From Sipunculus nudus (lineage: Eukaryota > Annelida > Sipuncula > Golfingiida > Sipunculidae): a DNA stretch of 64,000 nucleotides. The stretch is from contig CM049313.1 of NCBI GenBank assembly GCA_026874595.1, forward strand, positions 72,534,659 through 72,598,658. Reading direction: 5' to 3'. The position numbers were made by a program, and so were the translations under genes. Of this stretch, positions 24,090 through 34,785 are shown in pieces. Below the pieces are notes generated by a model. That model saw nothing but the letters and a program-made list of their open reading frames with translations, made no database searches and was not told the origin of the DNA. Within the stretch, counting starts at the first letter, position 1. Every line of letters starts with the position of its first letter.

Positions 24090-25780
24090 CTATTGAAAGA
24101 CTTTTAAAGCGATTGCTGGAAAGTTTGGCCTGTTGAACGACATATGAGTCAAAAGAACAGGCAAGCAGACAAAGCTGACAACAAAAGACGAACAGACAGA
24201 CATACTGACTTTGTGAGACAAGATTGACACCAGATGACATAACCTGGTGATTGAGAAGATTCAAAGGAAGAAAATAATTTATGTAATTTAGATTTATAGT
24301 TTTTGAGGTATGGCGAATTAATGATATACTTGGGAGGCTGGACTGTAGCGCCCTCTAGCAGACATATTCCGAAGACGACAAATGCGTTTCGTATTATTAG
24401 TGTATGACATGAGATGTCCCAGTTTCAAAAGGATTCCGTCAAAGCTGTGGCCTGTAGAATGCTATATGTAAGGCGTAAGAACCAGCAAGCAGGCGACTTT
24501 GAGGATAACGGACAAACAGATGGACACACTGACAAAGTGACAGAAGATTGAAACCATATGCCTAAATCAGGTTATGGAGAAGACTCAAAGGAAGAAAATA
24601 AGCTATAGCTTATGTAACTGAGGCTTTGGGTGTAGAGATATGGCCAATACAATGGTATGTGTGTGAGGGTCGTGTGCAGCGCCCACTAGTGGCCATATCA
24701 GGAAAATGAAAAAATCATTTTTAGAAATTAGTGTAAGACATAAGATGTAATAGTTTCAAAAGGATTCCGTCAAAACTGTGGCCTATAGAATGCTATATGT
24801 GAGACGCAAGAACCAACAAGCAGGAGAATTTGAGGACAACTGACAAACAGACGAAAACACTGACAAAGTGATTCAAGATTGAGTCCAGATGACTACTCCA
24901 GGTTATGGAGAAGACCCAAAGGAAGAAAAAAGCTACAGTTTATGTTACTGAGGTTTATAGTTTTGGAGATATTGCCAAAGCATGATATGTTGGGAGAGGT
25001 TCGAGTTCAGCGCCCCCTAGCGGCCATATCCGGAAAATGAAAAATTGGTTTCGAGATATTAGTGTAAGACTTGAGATGTTATAGTTTCAAAAGGATTCTT
25101 TCAAAACTGTGGCCTGTAGAATGCTATATGTGAGACGCAAGAACCAACAAGCAGGCGAATTTGAGGACAACTGACAAACAGACGAAAACACTGACAAAGT
25201 GATTCAAGATTGAGTCCAGATGACTACTCCAGGTTATGGAGAAGACCCAAGGGAAGAAAAAAGCTACAGTTTATGTTACCGAGGTTTATAGTTTTGGAGA
25301 TATTGCCAAAGCATGATATGTTGGGAGAGGTTCGAGTTCAGCGCCCCCTAGCGGCCATATCCGGAAAATGAAAAATTGGTTTCGAGATATTAGTGTAAGA
25401 CTTAAGATGTTATAGTTTCAAAAGGATTCTTTCAAAACTGTGGCCTGTAGAATGCTATATGTGAGACGCAAGAGCAAGCAGGCGAATTTGAGGACAACTG
25501 ACAAACAGACAGACACACTGACAAAGTGTCACAAAAATGTGACCAGATGACTACACTAGGTTATGGAGAAGACTCAGAGGAAGAAAATGTGCTATAGTTT
25601 ATGTAATTGAGGCATATAATTTTGGAGATATGGCCAAAATATGATATGTTCGGGAGGTTCGCATCCAGCGCCCCCTAGCGGCCCTATTCAAAAAATGAAA
25701 AAACGATTTCGCGATACTAGTGTAGGACTTATAATGTCAGTTTCAAAAAGATTCCTGCAATAATGTGGCCTTTGGCGCAA
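24090..25780. repeat. 331-bp tandem repeat array, about five copies
   Basis: AGTTTCAAAA marks unit starts at 24421, 24752, 25083, 25414 and 25739, giving spacings of 331, 331, 331 and 325 bp. A partial unit precedes. The two units starting at 24752 and 25083 are nearly identical; the outer ones are more diverged. Each unit contains GACAAACAGAC runs and a GCGCCCCCTAGCGGCC segment. Open frames crossing it are not conserved between units. Confidence 0.9.
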
Positions 25781-26345
25781 GATGAATGAAATCTCGAAAT
25801 ATCTCTATTCACGAGATATTTTACAAGATACTGCAAGACTTGTAATAAAATCTTGTTGTACTAGTTGAATGCTACTTGATGCAAAAAACTAGATCACTCT
25901 AGCTTTAAAACTGACAAAGTTAGAAAAATAAGACCCCTTATTTTCGAATATCATGAGTTTTCCCCAAAATTTGTAACCATGGTTACGGCAAATTTGAGTC
26001 AGATACACACCAGATGACAGGCCTTGGAATGACGATTAAAATGAGCTATCGTTGAAGTAGATACGACTAATAGTCACAAAGATATGAAGAAAAAACCGTT
26101 TTGAGAAGTTTTGATGACCTTGACCTTGACCTTTGTCCTATTTTGACCAAAAACAATAGGGCACCTAGAAATTTAATTCTCCATCATCTCTGAAAGTTTC
26201 GAGGTGATTGTGGCAAAATTGTTGCCAGGAGAGTGCAGACAAACAAACAGACAAACAGACAAACAGACAAGATGACCAGAGGTCACGCGCTTGCCGGAAA
26301 TGGAAATGATACAGACAGATAGACAGAGAGTGCATGTAGAAACAG
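25781..26345. repeat. terminal module A of the nested element
   Basis: The module opens with one diverged satellite-like unit containing AAATATCTC/GAGATATTT arms. TAACCATGGTTACGGCAAAT and a minus-strand AGGTCA array (GACCTTGACCTTGACCTTT, 26107-26125) follow. The same order recurs at 28540-28905. It ends with (ACAA/ACAG)n and ATGACCAGAGGTCA near 26272, followed by CTTGCCGGA. Confidence 0.7.
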
Positions 26346-26499
26346 TCATATGAATGAGCAACATTGTGGGGGCAGCAGAAACGGATAATATGTTTATTTA
26401 TGCATGCTGACCTTTAACAGCTGCATATCTTTCTAGTGTAAAAGGGACCAAGTTCAAAATTTTTTCATGAAATCCCGTTAATCTCGTTTGACAAGAAGC

Positions 26500-28560
26500 A
26501 GTGAGACGTTTTCAGGTTTGTCATGTCAAGCTGGCCAAATGATATGAAATGCCGAAAACTAGACCTGTCTAGCTATAAAAGCCGCCGAGTTATAAGCATT
26601 TGCATGAAATCTCGTGTTTTCTCGTTTGACGGGAAATGGTGCGAGCTTTGGCGAGATTTCCAGTTTTGTCATGTCAGGTTTGTCAAATATTACAAAATGC
26701 CGGAAACTAGACCTGTCTAGCTGCAAAAGTTGCCGTGTTATCAGCATTTACGTGAAATCATGTTTTTTTCTCGCTTGACGAGATATAGTACGAGATTTGG
26801 CAAGACGAGCAGTTTTATTATGTCAAGACGGCCAAACGTTACGAAATGGCGAAAACTAGATCCGTCTAGCTGTAAAAGTCGCCGAGTTATAAGCATTTCC
26901 GTGTACTCTCGTGTTTTCTCGTTTGACGAGATATGGTGCAGGATTTGGCCAGTCTTGTAGATTTGTCATATCAAACTCTCTAAATGTTATGAAATGGCGA
27001 AAACTACATCTGTCTAGCTGTAAAAGTTGCCGAGTTATTAGCATTTCTGTGAAATCTCCTTTTTTATCGTTTGACGAGATATGGTGCGAGATTTGGCCAG
27101 TCTTGCAGGTTTGTCATGTCAAGCCGTCCAAATGTTAATTAATGCCAAAAACTAGACCTGTCTAGCCGTGAAAGTCGCCGACTTATATGCATTTCTGTGA
27201 AATCTCGTTTTTCCACATTTGACCAGATGAAGTGCGAGATTTCGCCAAGTATCGCAGTTTTACTATGTCAAGTTGGCCAAATGTTACCAAATGCCAAAAA
27301 CTAGACCAGAGTAGCTGTAAAAGTCGCCTAGTTATAAGCATTTCCATGATATCTCGTTTTTTTCTCGCTTGACGAGATATGGTGCGAGATTTGGCCAGTC
27401 TTGCAGGTTTGTCATGTCAAGCCGTCCAAATGTTAATGAATGCCGAAAACTAGACCTGTCTAGCTGTAAAACTCGCCGAGTTATAAGCATTTCCGTGAAA
27501 TCTCGTGTTTTCTCGTTTGACGAGATAGGGTGCGAGATTTGGCCTGACTTGCACATCTATCGTGTCAAGCTGGTCATGTGGAAGGAAATGCCGGAAACCA
27601 GACGTGTCTAGCTGTAAAACTGGCCGAGTTATAAGCATTTCCGTGAAATTTCGTGTTTTCTCGTTTGACGAGATACGGTGCGAGATTTTGCCAGACTTGC
27701 ATATCTGTCGTGTCAAGCTGGTCTAGTGGAACTAAACGCCGAAAACCAGACGTGTATAGCTGTAAAACTGGGCAAGTTATAAGCATTTCCGTGAAATCCC
27801 GTGTTTTCTCGTTTGACGAGATACGGTGCGAGATTTTGCCTGTCTTGCAGCTCTGTCGTGTCAAGCTTGTTTGGTGGAACGAAATGCCGAAAACCAGACC
27901 TGTCTAGCTGTAAAAGTCGCCGAGTTATAAGCATTTCCGCGAAGTCTCGTTTTTTCTCGTTTGACGAGATATGGCGCGAGATTTAGCGTGACTTTCAGTT
28001 CTGTCGTGTCAAGCTGGCCATGTGGAACAAAAAGCCGAAAACTAGATCTGCCTAGCTTAAAAACTGACAAAGTTACAAAAAATGGTCGTGTTATTTCCAA
28101 TTTCCATGATTTTTGCCCAAAAAATGTAACCATGGTAACGGCACTTGCATATCTGTCGTGTCAAGCTGGTCTAGTGGAACTAAATGCCGAAAACCAGATG
28201 TGTCTAGCTGTAAAACTGGCCCAGTTATAAGCATTTCCGTGAAGTCCCGTGTTTTCTCGTTTGACGAGATACGGTGCGAGATTTGGCCTGTCTTGCATCT
28301 CTGTCGTGTCAAGCTTGTTTGGTGGAACGAAATGCCGAAAACCAGACCTGTCTAGCTGTAAAAATCGCCGAGTTATAAGCATTTCCGCGAAGTCTCGTTT
28401 TTTCTCGTTTGACGAGATATGGCGCGAGATTTGGCGTGACTTTCAGTTCTGTCCTGTCAAGCTGGTCATGTGGAACAAAATGCCGAAAACTAGATCTGCC
28501 TAGCTTAAAAACTGACAAAGTTACAAAAAAATGGTCGTGTTATTACCAATTCCCATGATT
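26500..28560. repeat. 148-bp satellite array, about 14 monomers
   Basis: The landmark AGCTGTAAAA (or variant) occurs at 26571, 26719, 26868, 27016, 27164, 27313, 27462, 27610, 27758, 27906, 28054, 28206, 28354 and 28502. All steps are 148-149 bp except one of 152. Typical monomers carry two dyads: CTAGACCTGTCTAG and TCTCGTTTGACGAGA. The latter is nested between AAATCTCG and CGAGATTT. The 448-bp block 27700-28130 recurs at 28150-28580. Because 148 is not a multiple of three, overlapping short frames arise on both strands and carry no meaning. Confidence 0.93.
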
Positions 28561-29005
28561 TTTGCCCAAAAAATGTAACCATGGTAACGGCAAATTTAAG
28601 TAAGCTACATATCAAAAGAAAGGCCAGGTGATGACGAAAAAAATGAGCTATTGCAGAAGTGGATAAGCCTATTTATGGCGAAGTTATAGTGCAAAAACCG
28701 TTAACCACACCTGTCGTGACCTTGACCCTTGACCTTGGAGCAATGTTGACCAAAAACAATAGGGTTCCAGGGTGTTCGGTTGTCAATCAACCCTGTAAGG
28801 GTCATGTCGATTGCTGCAAAATTGTGGCCAGGAGAGCGCAGACAAACACACAAAAAAACAAATAAACAAAAAAACAAACAAATGGACATACGCAACTGAC
28901 CAACCAACTTGCCGAAATCGAAGATTTCCGGCAAGCAACAAACAGACAAACAGACATACGCAACTGACCAATATGCTTGCCGAAATCTTTGATTCCGGTA
29001 AGCAA
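28561..29005. repeat. terminal module B of the nested element, with twin hairpins
   Basis: It repeats the order of module A: TAACCATGGTAACGGCAAAT, then GACCTTGACCCTTGACCTTG (28721-28740), then an A/C-rich (ACAA)n stretch. Two hairpins close it. One is CTTGCCGAAATC paired with GATTTCCGGCAAG (28909-28937), and the second is a similar one ending CCGGTAAGC (28975-29003). Confidence 0.7.
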
Positions 29006-30580
29006 TAATTCTTTTAGCCAAAATTTTCATCCCAAACCTTCCATCTTTCACATACAGCTCACCTACCAACAGGGGAAGAACCATAATTATTTTGAGGCAC
29101 AAGGTCAAAGGTCAAGGCCACAGAACCAACTTCTTTGAAAAGCCTGTGGATGCATTTTAAGCCAAACCTTTCATCCCAATTCTTTGATCTTTCACATATA
29201 GCTCACCTACTAAGTGGGAGAAGAATCCTATAGATGTTGAGGTCACAAGGTCAAAGGTCAGGGTCACAGGATCCACTTCTTTGAAAAGGTTGTGGATACA
29301 TTTCAAGCTAGACCTTTCATTCCAAACCTTTCAGCACTGATATCGCTTTTCTGCCAACGGAAAAAGACCAGTTGATTTTGAGGTCAAAGGTCAAGTTCAC
29401 AGCACCCTCTTCTTGCGTGGAGTCATTTTCAGGCAAACTTTTCAATCTATACTTTCCATCTGTCATATATGGCTTACCTACCAATAGGGGAAGAAGCCTA
29501 TTGATGTTGAGTTTAAAAGGTCAAAGGTCAAGGTCACAATATTGTTCTAAATGCTTGTGAACATATTTCAAGTGAAACTGTTCAACCCAAACCTTCAGTC
29601 TTTCACATATGCCACATCTATGCATCACTGAATGTGATTCAAACTTCATATTTATGGGTCTTTTTGTATAAATAAATAACTAATTGATATTGAGGTCAGC
29701 TGAGGTTAAAGGTTGCAGGTCTAAGTTATTCACTCATTGGTTGACAAGTAATTACACCCGGCCAGATGTAAGTGGTTAGTAGTTATCCATCATTTAAAAA
29801 GAATCCAGTTGATATGTGAGCAAAAGGCCAAGGTCATAGGTCAGGGATATTCATAATAACTTATTTTGTAGACCATCTCTATTTTTTTTGGTACATATAA
29901 CCATTGGTTATGGTACATCTCACTGTGTGGCTGTAATTGTGAGTGATGCTGGTGACATATGACTCTCTTTTGTATCAGCCTGTTAAGCGATAAGGCTGAG
30001 TGATAAATATCTCGTTACTGCATAACAAAAACACTGTTGCCGGAATTCTTCAGCCAGGCATTAAGACTGTGAGAGTATAGTATTAAGGTTTAGGTACTGA
30101 TTTATAAGATGATGGGAACATTTTGCAATTAATTTTATGGAATCATAGCAATAAACTTAGTTTCCTAGATATCTGAATATTTTTATATAAATCACCAGAT
30201 ATAAAAGCAAATGTTTGTTCTCATAATATGTGGATTTGTACCTGGATTTAGGATGGCTTTTTTTTTACAAGACCTTTAGTCATGCTTTCTGCATTTCTTT
30301 TCTTTCAGGTTTTGCAGTTTACCTACTCTGCTGATCCCATTGAAAAGCAGAGTGATAATAAAAAATATTGGACTTCACTTTTTACATTTGCATATCTATA
30401 AATCTAAAATGCCTTTTGAATTGTTTTGGACATTCATTATTATAACATCCTTTGGAGAATTTGCTACAAGTTTGGTCTCTTATTGGAGGATGTGTGATAT
30501 CAAATGTCAGACTGTCAGAAATCCATTATGTCTGCCAGTTAGCCACCTTAAAAAATCCTTTTGTCAGTGCAGTTTCAGTG
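29006..30580 (+). repeat. Helitron-like body, right part of the split copy
   Basis: It continues the copy begun at 23761 from TAATTCTTTTAGCC. Modules at 29094, 29239, 29380 and 29509 carry AGGTCA clusters, and the later stretch (29620-30580) aligns by eye with 15290-16285. It ends at the next head, exactly as the paralogue does. Confidence 0.75.
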
Positions 30581-31085
30581 ATTTTTAGCTCAGCTGACTT
30601 TGAGTCATGCTGTGCTATAGCGATGGGTCATTGTCCGTCGTCCTTCCGTCTGTCCGTCCGGCCAGCCGTCCGGCCGTTAGCAGGGCACAATTTGTAACTG
30701 TAAGGGCTAGAAACATGAACCCTATGCAGTCTTAGAGGTTCTAAAAAGATCTCCTTGCAGATCTGAAATAAGGTCACTGTGACCTATATTCTCTGAGTTA
30801 AGGGGTGTGTTTGCACCTCCCAGAATTAATTCTTATAGCCAAAATAATCATCCCAAACCTTAAATGTCAATAGAGGAACAAACCTTTTGATATTTAGGTC
30901 TTAGAGTCAAAGGTCAATGTCACAGGACCAGCTTCTTGAAAAAAGTTGTGGATGCATTTCAAGTCAGACTTTTCATCCCAAACCTTCCATCTTCCAAGTA
31001 TGGTCAGATACCATATGGTATACCATCAGGCTTTAAATACAGGTCATGCTTGTCAGATGAGCGTCATGACCCATGGGTCACCTGT
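30581..31085 (+). repeat. complete 0.5-kb Helitron-like copy
   Basis: ATTTTTAGCTCAGCTGAC opens the copy. The perfect IR3 AGGTCACTGTGACCT is at 30771-30785 and one body module at about 30895. The tail has CAGATGAGCG, the palindrome TGACCCATGGGTCA (31067-31080) and CCTGT. It is the shortest copy with both ends and defines the minimal unit. Confidence 0.75.
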
Positions 31086-31099
31086 TTTTATTATTCTGG

Positions 31100-31333
31100 G
31101 GGGTACTTTCAAGCCCCATCGCTCAGAGGAAATAGGTCGCAGTGACCTAATTTTAGGTTTTCAAGGAGATTTTATATTGACCTCCCTGAATCATCACTTG
31201 GAAATTCCTAGGACCAGCAGTTATGATTTGTGCCCTGCTTACGGACGGCCGGACGACCTGACGGCCGGATGGACGACGGACAAAGCGCCATTCCTATACC
31301 TCATTTGACTTACAGTCAGCTGAGCTAAAAACG
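31100..31333 (-). repeat. head-only Helitron-like fragment, inverted
   Basis: Read on the minus strand from 31333, it shows TTTTTAGCTCAGCTGACTG, the GTCC-rich microsatellite, the GGGCACAAATC block and an imperfect IR3 (AGGTCGCAGTGACCT, 31134-31148). It stops about 230 bp in. It lies tail-to-tail with the preceding copy. Confidence 0.7.
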
Positions 31334-31915
31334 GAAAGGTAGGAGGCGTCACCTGTCTGATTTACGAGAAAATTTTCCAAGATGGATAGACATGCCAAAT
31401 TTCAGATCAATAACTTGAACCATTCTGGAAATATGAGCAATTTTCACCCGAAACACATGTACACATGGACGCCACGGTAAAACGATCGCAGATGGCACAA
31501 CCAGTCTTCAGAACAAGGTGGAGGAGTCCAAGTTCTATGGTCCTGCACAATTTCAGGCCAATAGGGCAAATCACTCCTCAGAAAAGGGCATTAATTTATT
31601 CTACAAAAACGGGGAGTTTAGTTTAGTTTACGAGAACAGTTTCAAAGATGGATGGACATACCAAATTTCGACCAATTCCAAAGCACAGATGGACGCCACA
31701 GCAAAACGATTGCAGATGGCGCCACCAGTCTTGAAAACATGATGGAGCAATCCAAGATCAATAGACATGCACAATTTCATCCAAATCTGTCAATTAGTTT
31801 TAGACTTATAATGCTCACAGTACTGTAAAGTGACAATGATGGGGTATTAAAAGGCGCAGAAGACAAAGCTATCCAAGATCTTCGGCCATTTTGATTTTGG
31901 ACCAATTATTAACTG
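31334..31915. repeat. partial tandem duplication, about 224 bp
   Basis: TGGACGCCAC followed by AAAACGAT and GCAGATGG occurs at about 31467 and 31690. Phrases on either side (AGTCCAAG, CACAATTTCA) repeat at the same offset. A 74-codon open frame across it has no recognisable protein. Confidence 0.5.
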
Positions 31916-33208
31916 TAAGTCATCTAAACTATAGCGATCACTCTTTGTCCGTCGTCCGTCCGGCCATCCGGCCGTCTGTCCGTTAACAAGGCACAAATCG
32001 TAACCGCTGGACATAGAATCTTCCTACTTTACATCCAAAGAGGTCCATAAAAAAATCTCCTTGGAAACCTGGAATTAGGTCCCATATCCTTCAAGCTATG
32101 GGGCTCCGAAGTACCCTCCCAGAATAATGAAAAAATTGATACAAAAGTTCAAGTATCTGAACAACTTATGCATTGATCACCATGATTCCTTGCATGGATA
32201 TTGGTCATGGAGAGTACCATCAGTTTTTGCAGACTGGTGGCACCATCTGTATTTTTTCAATTTTTTAACGATTTTTTTCTTTTTTTGAGACCTTAAAATA
32301 TGTGATGATCTGTTAACAGGGCACAAATCGTAACCGCTGGACCTGGAATCTTCTCACTTTACATCTAGAGAGGTTCATGAAAAGTCTATTTGAAAACCTA
32401 AAATTAGGTCTCTGTTATCCATATTCTTTAAGCTATGGGGCTCCGAAGTATCCCCCCCAGAATAATGTAAAATTTGATACAAAAGCTCAGGTATCTGAAC
32501 AACTTATGCATTGATCACCATGATTCTTTGAATGGATATTGATCATCGAGTGTTTTCATTAGTTTTTGCAGACTAGTTGCGCTACCTGTATTTTTTCGAT
32601 TTTTTATGATTTTCTCTTTTTTAGAGACCTTAAAGGATGCGATCATCTGTATTTTTGAGACCTTAAAATATGCGGTCACCTGTTAACAGGGCTCAAATCG
32701 TGACAACTAGACCTAGAATCTTCTCACTTGACATCCAGAGAGGTACATGAAAGGTCTCTAGGGAAACCTGAAATTAATTCTCTTTTACCCATATTCTCTG
32801 AGCTATTGGGCTTATAAGCACCCCCCCCCCCCCATCATAATTAAACATTGATACCAAAGCAGGGCAAAAATCATAAACATTGGACCTGGAATCTGCTAAC
32901 CTAAAATCCACGGAGGTCTATGAAAATCTCCTTGGAAACCTGAATTGGGTCACAGTGAACTATATTCTCACAGTTTTGGGGTATATTTGAGCACCCTAGA
33001 AATAATGCAAAATATACCCAAATTGCCAGATTCCTCATAAAAGCCCGGTTGGTTTGTCATCAGATTTGTTGTGCTTATGGGTCTTGATGAACTTAAGCTA
33101 ATATGCATGAACAATGATGCCACCTCAATTATCTTAATTAGTTGTCTGTGCAAGGACATATTGTCAACATGTCAGTCAGCTGAGCGTCATGACCCACGGG
33201 TCACTTGT
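31916..33208 (+). repeat. Helitron-like copy, GTTAACAGGGC subtype
   Basis: A decayed head (AACTGTAAGTCATCT) is followed by the GTCC/CCGG-rich segment. Blocks of about 340 bp starting GTTAACARGGC come next. The tail has CAGTCAGCTGAGCG, the palindrome TGACCCACGGGTCA (33190-33203) and CTTGT. It is a sister of 42934-44382, sharing even the non-modular 200 bp before the tail. Confidence 0.75.
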
Positions 33209-34681
33209 TTAAAGGTAAAAGTGCACATATCTGAGGCGTTATTCAATGTGTTGGACTCCAATTTGACATATATATCCATCTTGAGAGTTTTCTGGTCAAC
33301 CAGACAGGTGGCACTACATACCTTACCATTAATATAAATAATCCCCTTTTCTCAAGAGTGATTCACCATATTGGCCCCCATATTTTGGGGAATATATTGT
33401 TTCTCAAGTTGATAGCTGGAAGAAACCATAGTCGCTTGCCAAGTGTCAGTATATGCTGCTGGGGGGGGGGGGGGGTGAGGCGGGAAGGGGTTAATTGTCT
33501 GGGGATACTATGGCACCTGCGGTGCAAAGAAATATCTAGTTTCTTATGAGGCAGGTAGACTGAGAAGAAATAAATTGGATTTTCCATGCATTTGATGGAA
33601 TTTGTGTCATTCCTCAAAGAAAGATCACACTGACCACTACCCTTGCCTCCCTCCCCCGTCTCCAAAGCATAGATACTTGAGAATAACTGTTTAAATTAAA
33701 GCCATACAGGAACTCTTGACAACTGACGGCTTCATGGCATAAATATAAGGAGCAATTTATTTCGCTTTTTTGCAACGACTGGAACTGCAGATGAAGATTT
33801 TAGTTAATATTTTTTTTTTTACTTTTGTGATATGCTGAATCAAGGAAACAATATTTTCCTGTTTTTGTATGCTTTAGTTCATGATAACATTTATGTGAAA
33901 GTTGATGTTTTCATGTTTATGAGAAAAGTATATAAACGAAGGAACTGTATTTTTAAAGAGTTCCACTCAACATCAAGTCACGTCTGGCTATATATATGTA
34001 AGACATTGAATTAATAACTTTCGTGTTTCAGAAAAAGACCAATGAAAATGCAAAAAAATTATAATTTGATGACAGGTATTTACTGATGTCACTATTTGAT
34101 TATTAGTATAATGTACTATTAATTATAGTATTACATTTATTTGAAGGAAAATGAACAGCTTAGAGATGCTACAAATGTACATTATATACATGCCAGCTGT
34201 ACGACTTATTGGGTTTGTGCGGCTATAACTGGTGTGTCAGCACATTGGTGTTTCGACATAATCTGTTATCAGATCAGTTTCACAAAGAAAGCAGCTTAGC
34301 ATTCAAATAATAAAATCTATTTTTATAAAAATATACAACATATTCAAGTTTCTTATTGTATGGGTGTGATCTGGCTTTATATATTCATTTTTTATGGAAA
34401 TTCATGCTAAGGGTGAAGGAAACGCATTCCAAATTAATATTATTATATTGTCAAATATAAACTTTATTATTTTAGATATATTTAAGCCGAGCCCAATTTC
34501 ACACAGAAAAAAACACTAACATTGACAATTATCTATTGAACAAATCTTTTCATTAAATATGTGTCGTGTTAATTATTAAAGGGACTGTCAGTATATATAC
34601 TTTTTTGTGCACTCTCAACTCTACAGTGACGTCATCCACAGGGAAGCATCACACTTGGCAAGGAATTCCACTGTTATTCGG
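33209..34681. other. unique AT-rich DNA
   Basis: Only a G-run at about 33461-33474 stands out. Short open frames at 33358-33665 on both strands cover it and look accidental. No gene is supported. Confidence 0.4.
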
Positions 34682-34785
34682 GGAATGGGGCGTGGTAATA
34701 AAAAGGGTGATTCCGCTTTAACCTTTACCGATACACGTGTACCCCTTGCCACCAAACTTTTCCACAGATAGATTCTCCCCTGGGC
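34682..34785. other. short unique segment with a diverged twin at 49222
   Basis: It shares GGAAT..GGCG, AACC-TT-CCGAT-CACGT and the exact 13-mer TTGCCACCAAACT (34746-34758) with 49222-49324 in the same order and orientation. It includes an E-box CACGTG-like core. It is not part of any other repeat seen here. Confidence 0.5.

Larger units (their letters stand above)
24013..29005. mobile_element. nested 5-kb satellite-bearing element, possibly Helitron-like
   Basis: Boundaries come from comparison with two uninterrupted copies (14671-16285 and 30581-31085), whose sequence reads through ...CAGAATTAATTCTTATAGCC. The insert contains a 331-bp tandem array, a terminal module, a 148-bp satellite and a second terminal module. 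No target duplication is visible. Read on the minus strand, the insert ends in a CGACC-TCT-GGTCG hairpin followed by CTAGT at 24013, against an A/T-type junction. These are Helitron 3'-end traits. The opposite end (29005) lacks the usual TC start but has CTTGCC/GGCAAG hairpins. No transposase or Rep/helicase is encoded. The class assignment is inference. Confidence 0.6.

Noticed and set aside
26523-28518. Dense overlapping open frames of 60-97 codons on both strands with similar proteins
   Set aside because: They are frame echoes of the 148-bp satellite. Because 148 is not divisible by three, consecutive monomers shift frame, and no frame is favoured.
24421-28560. Regularly spaced repeats as a CRISPR-like array
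   Set aside because: The units are 331 and 148 bp of directly adjoining repeats with no unique spacers, in eukaryotic DNA.
33071-33337. Conserved protein shared with 44245-44436
   Set aside because: The two similar frames lie in the same non-coding part of two copies of one Helitron-like repeat and end at its tail.
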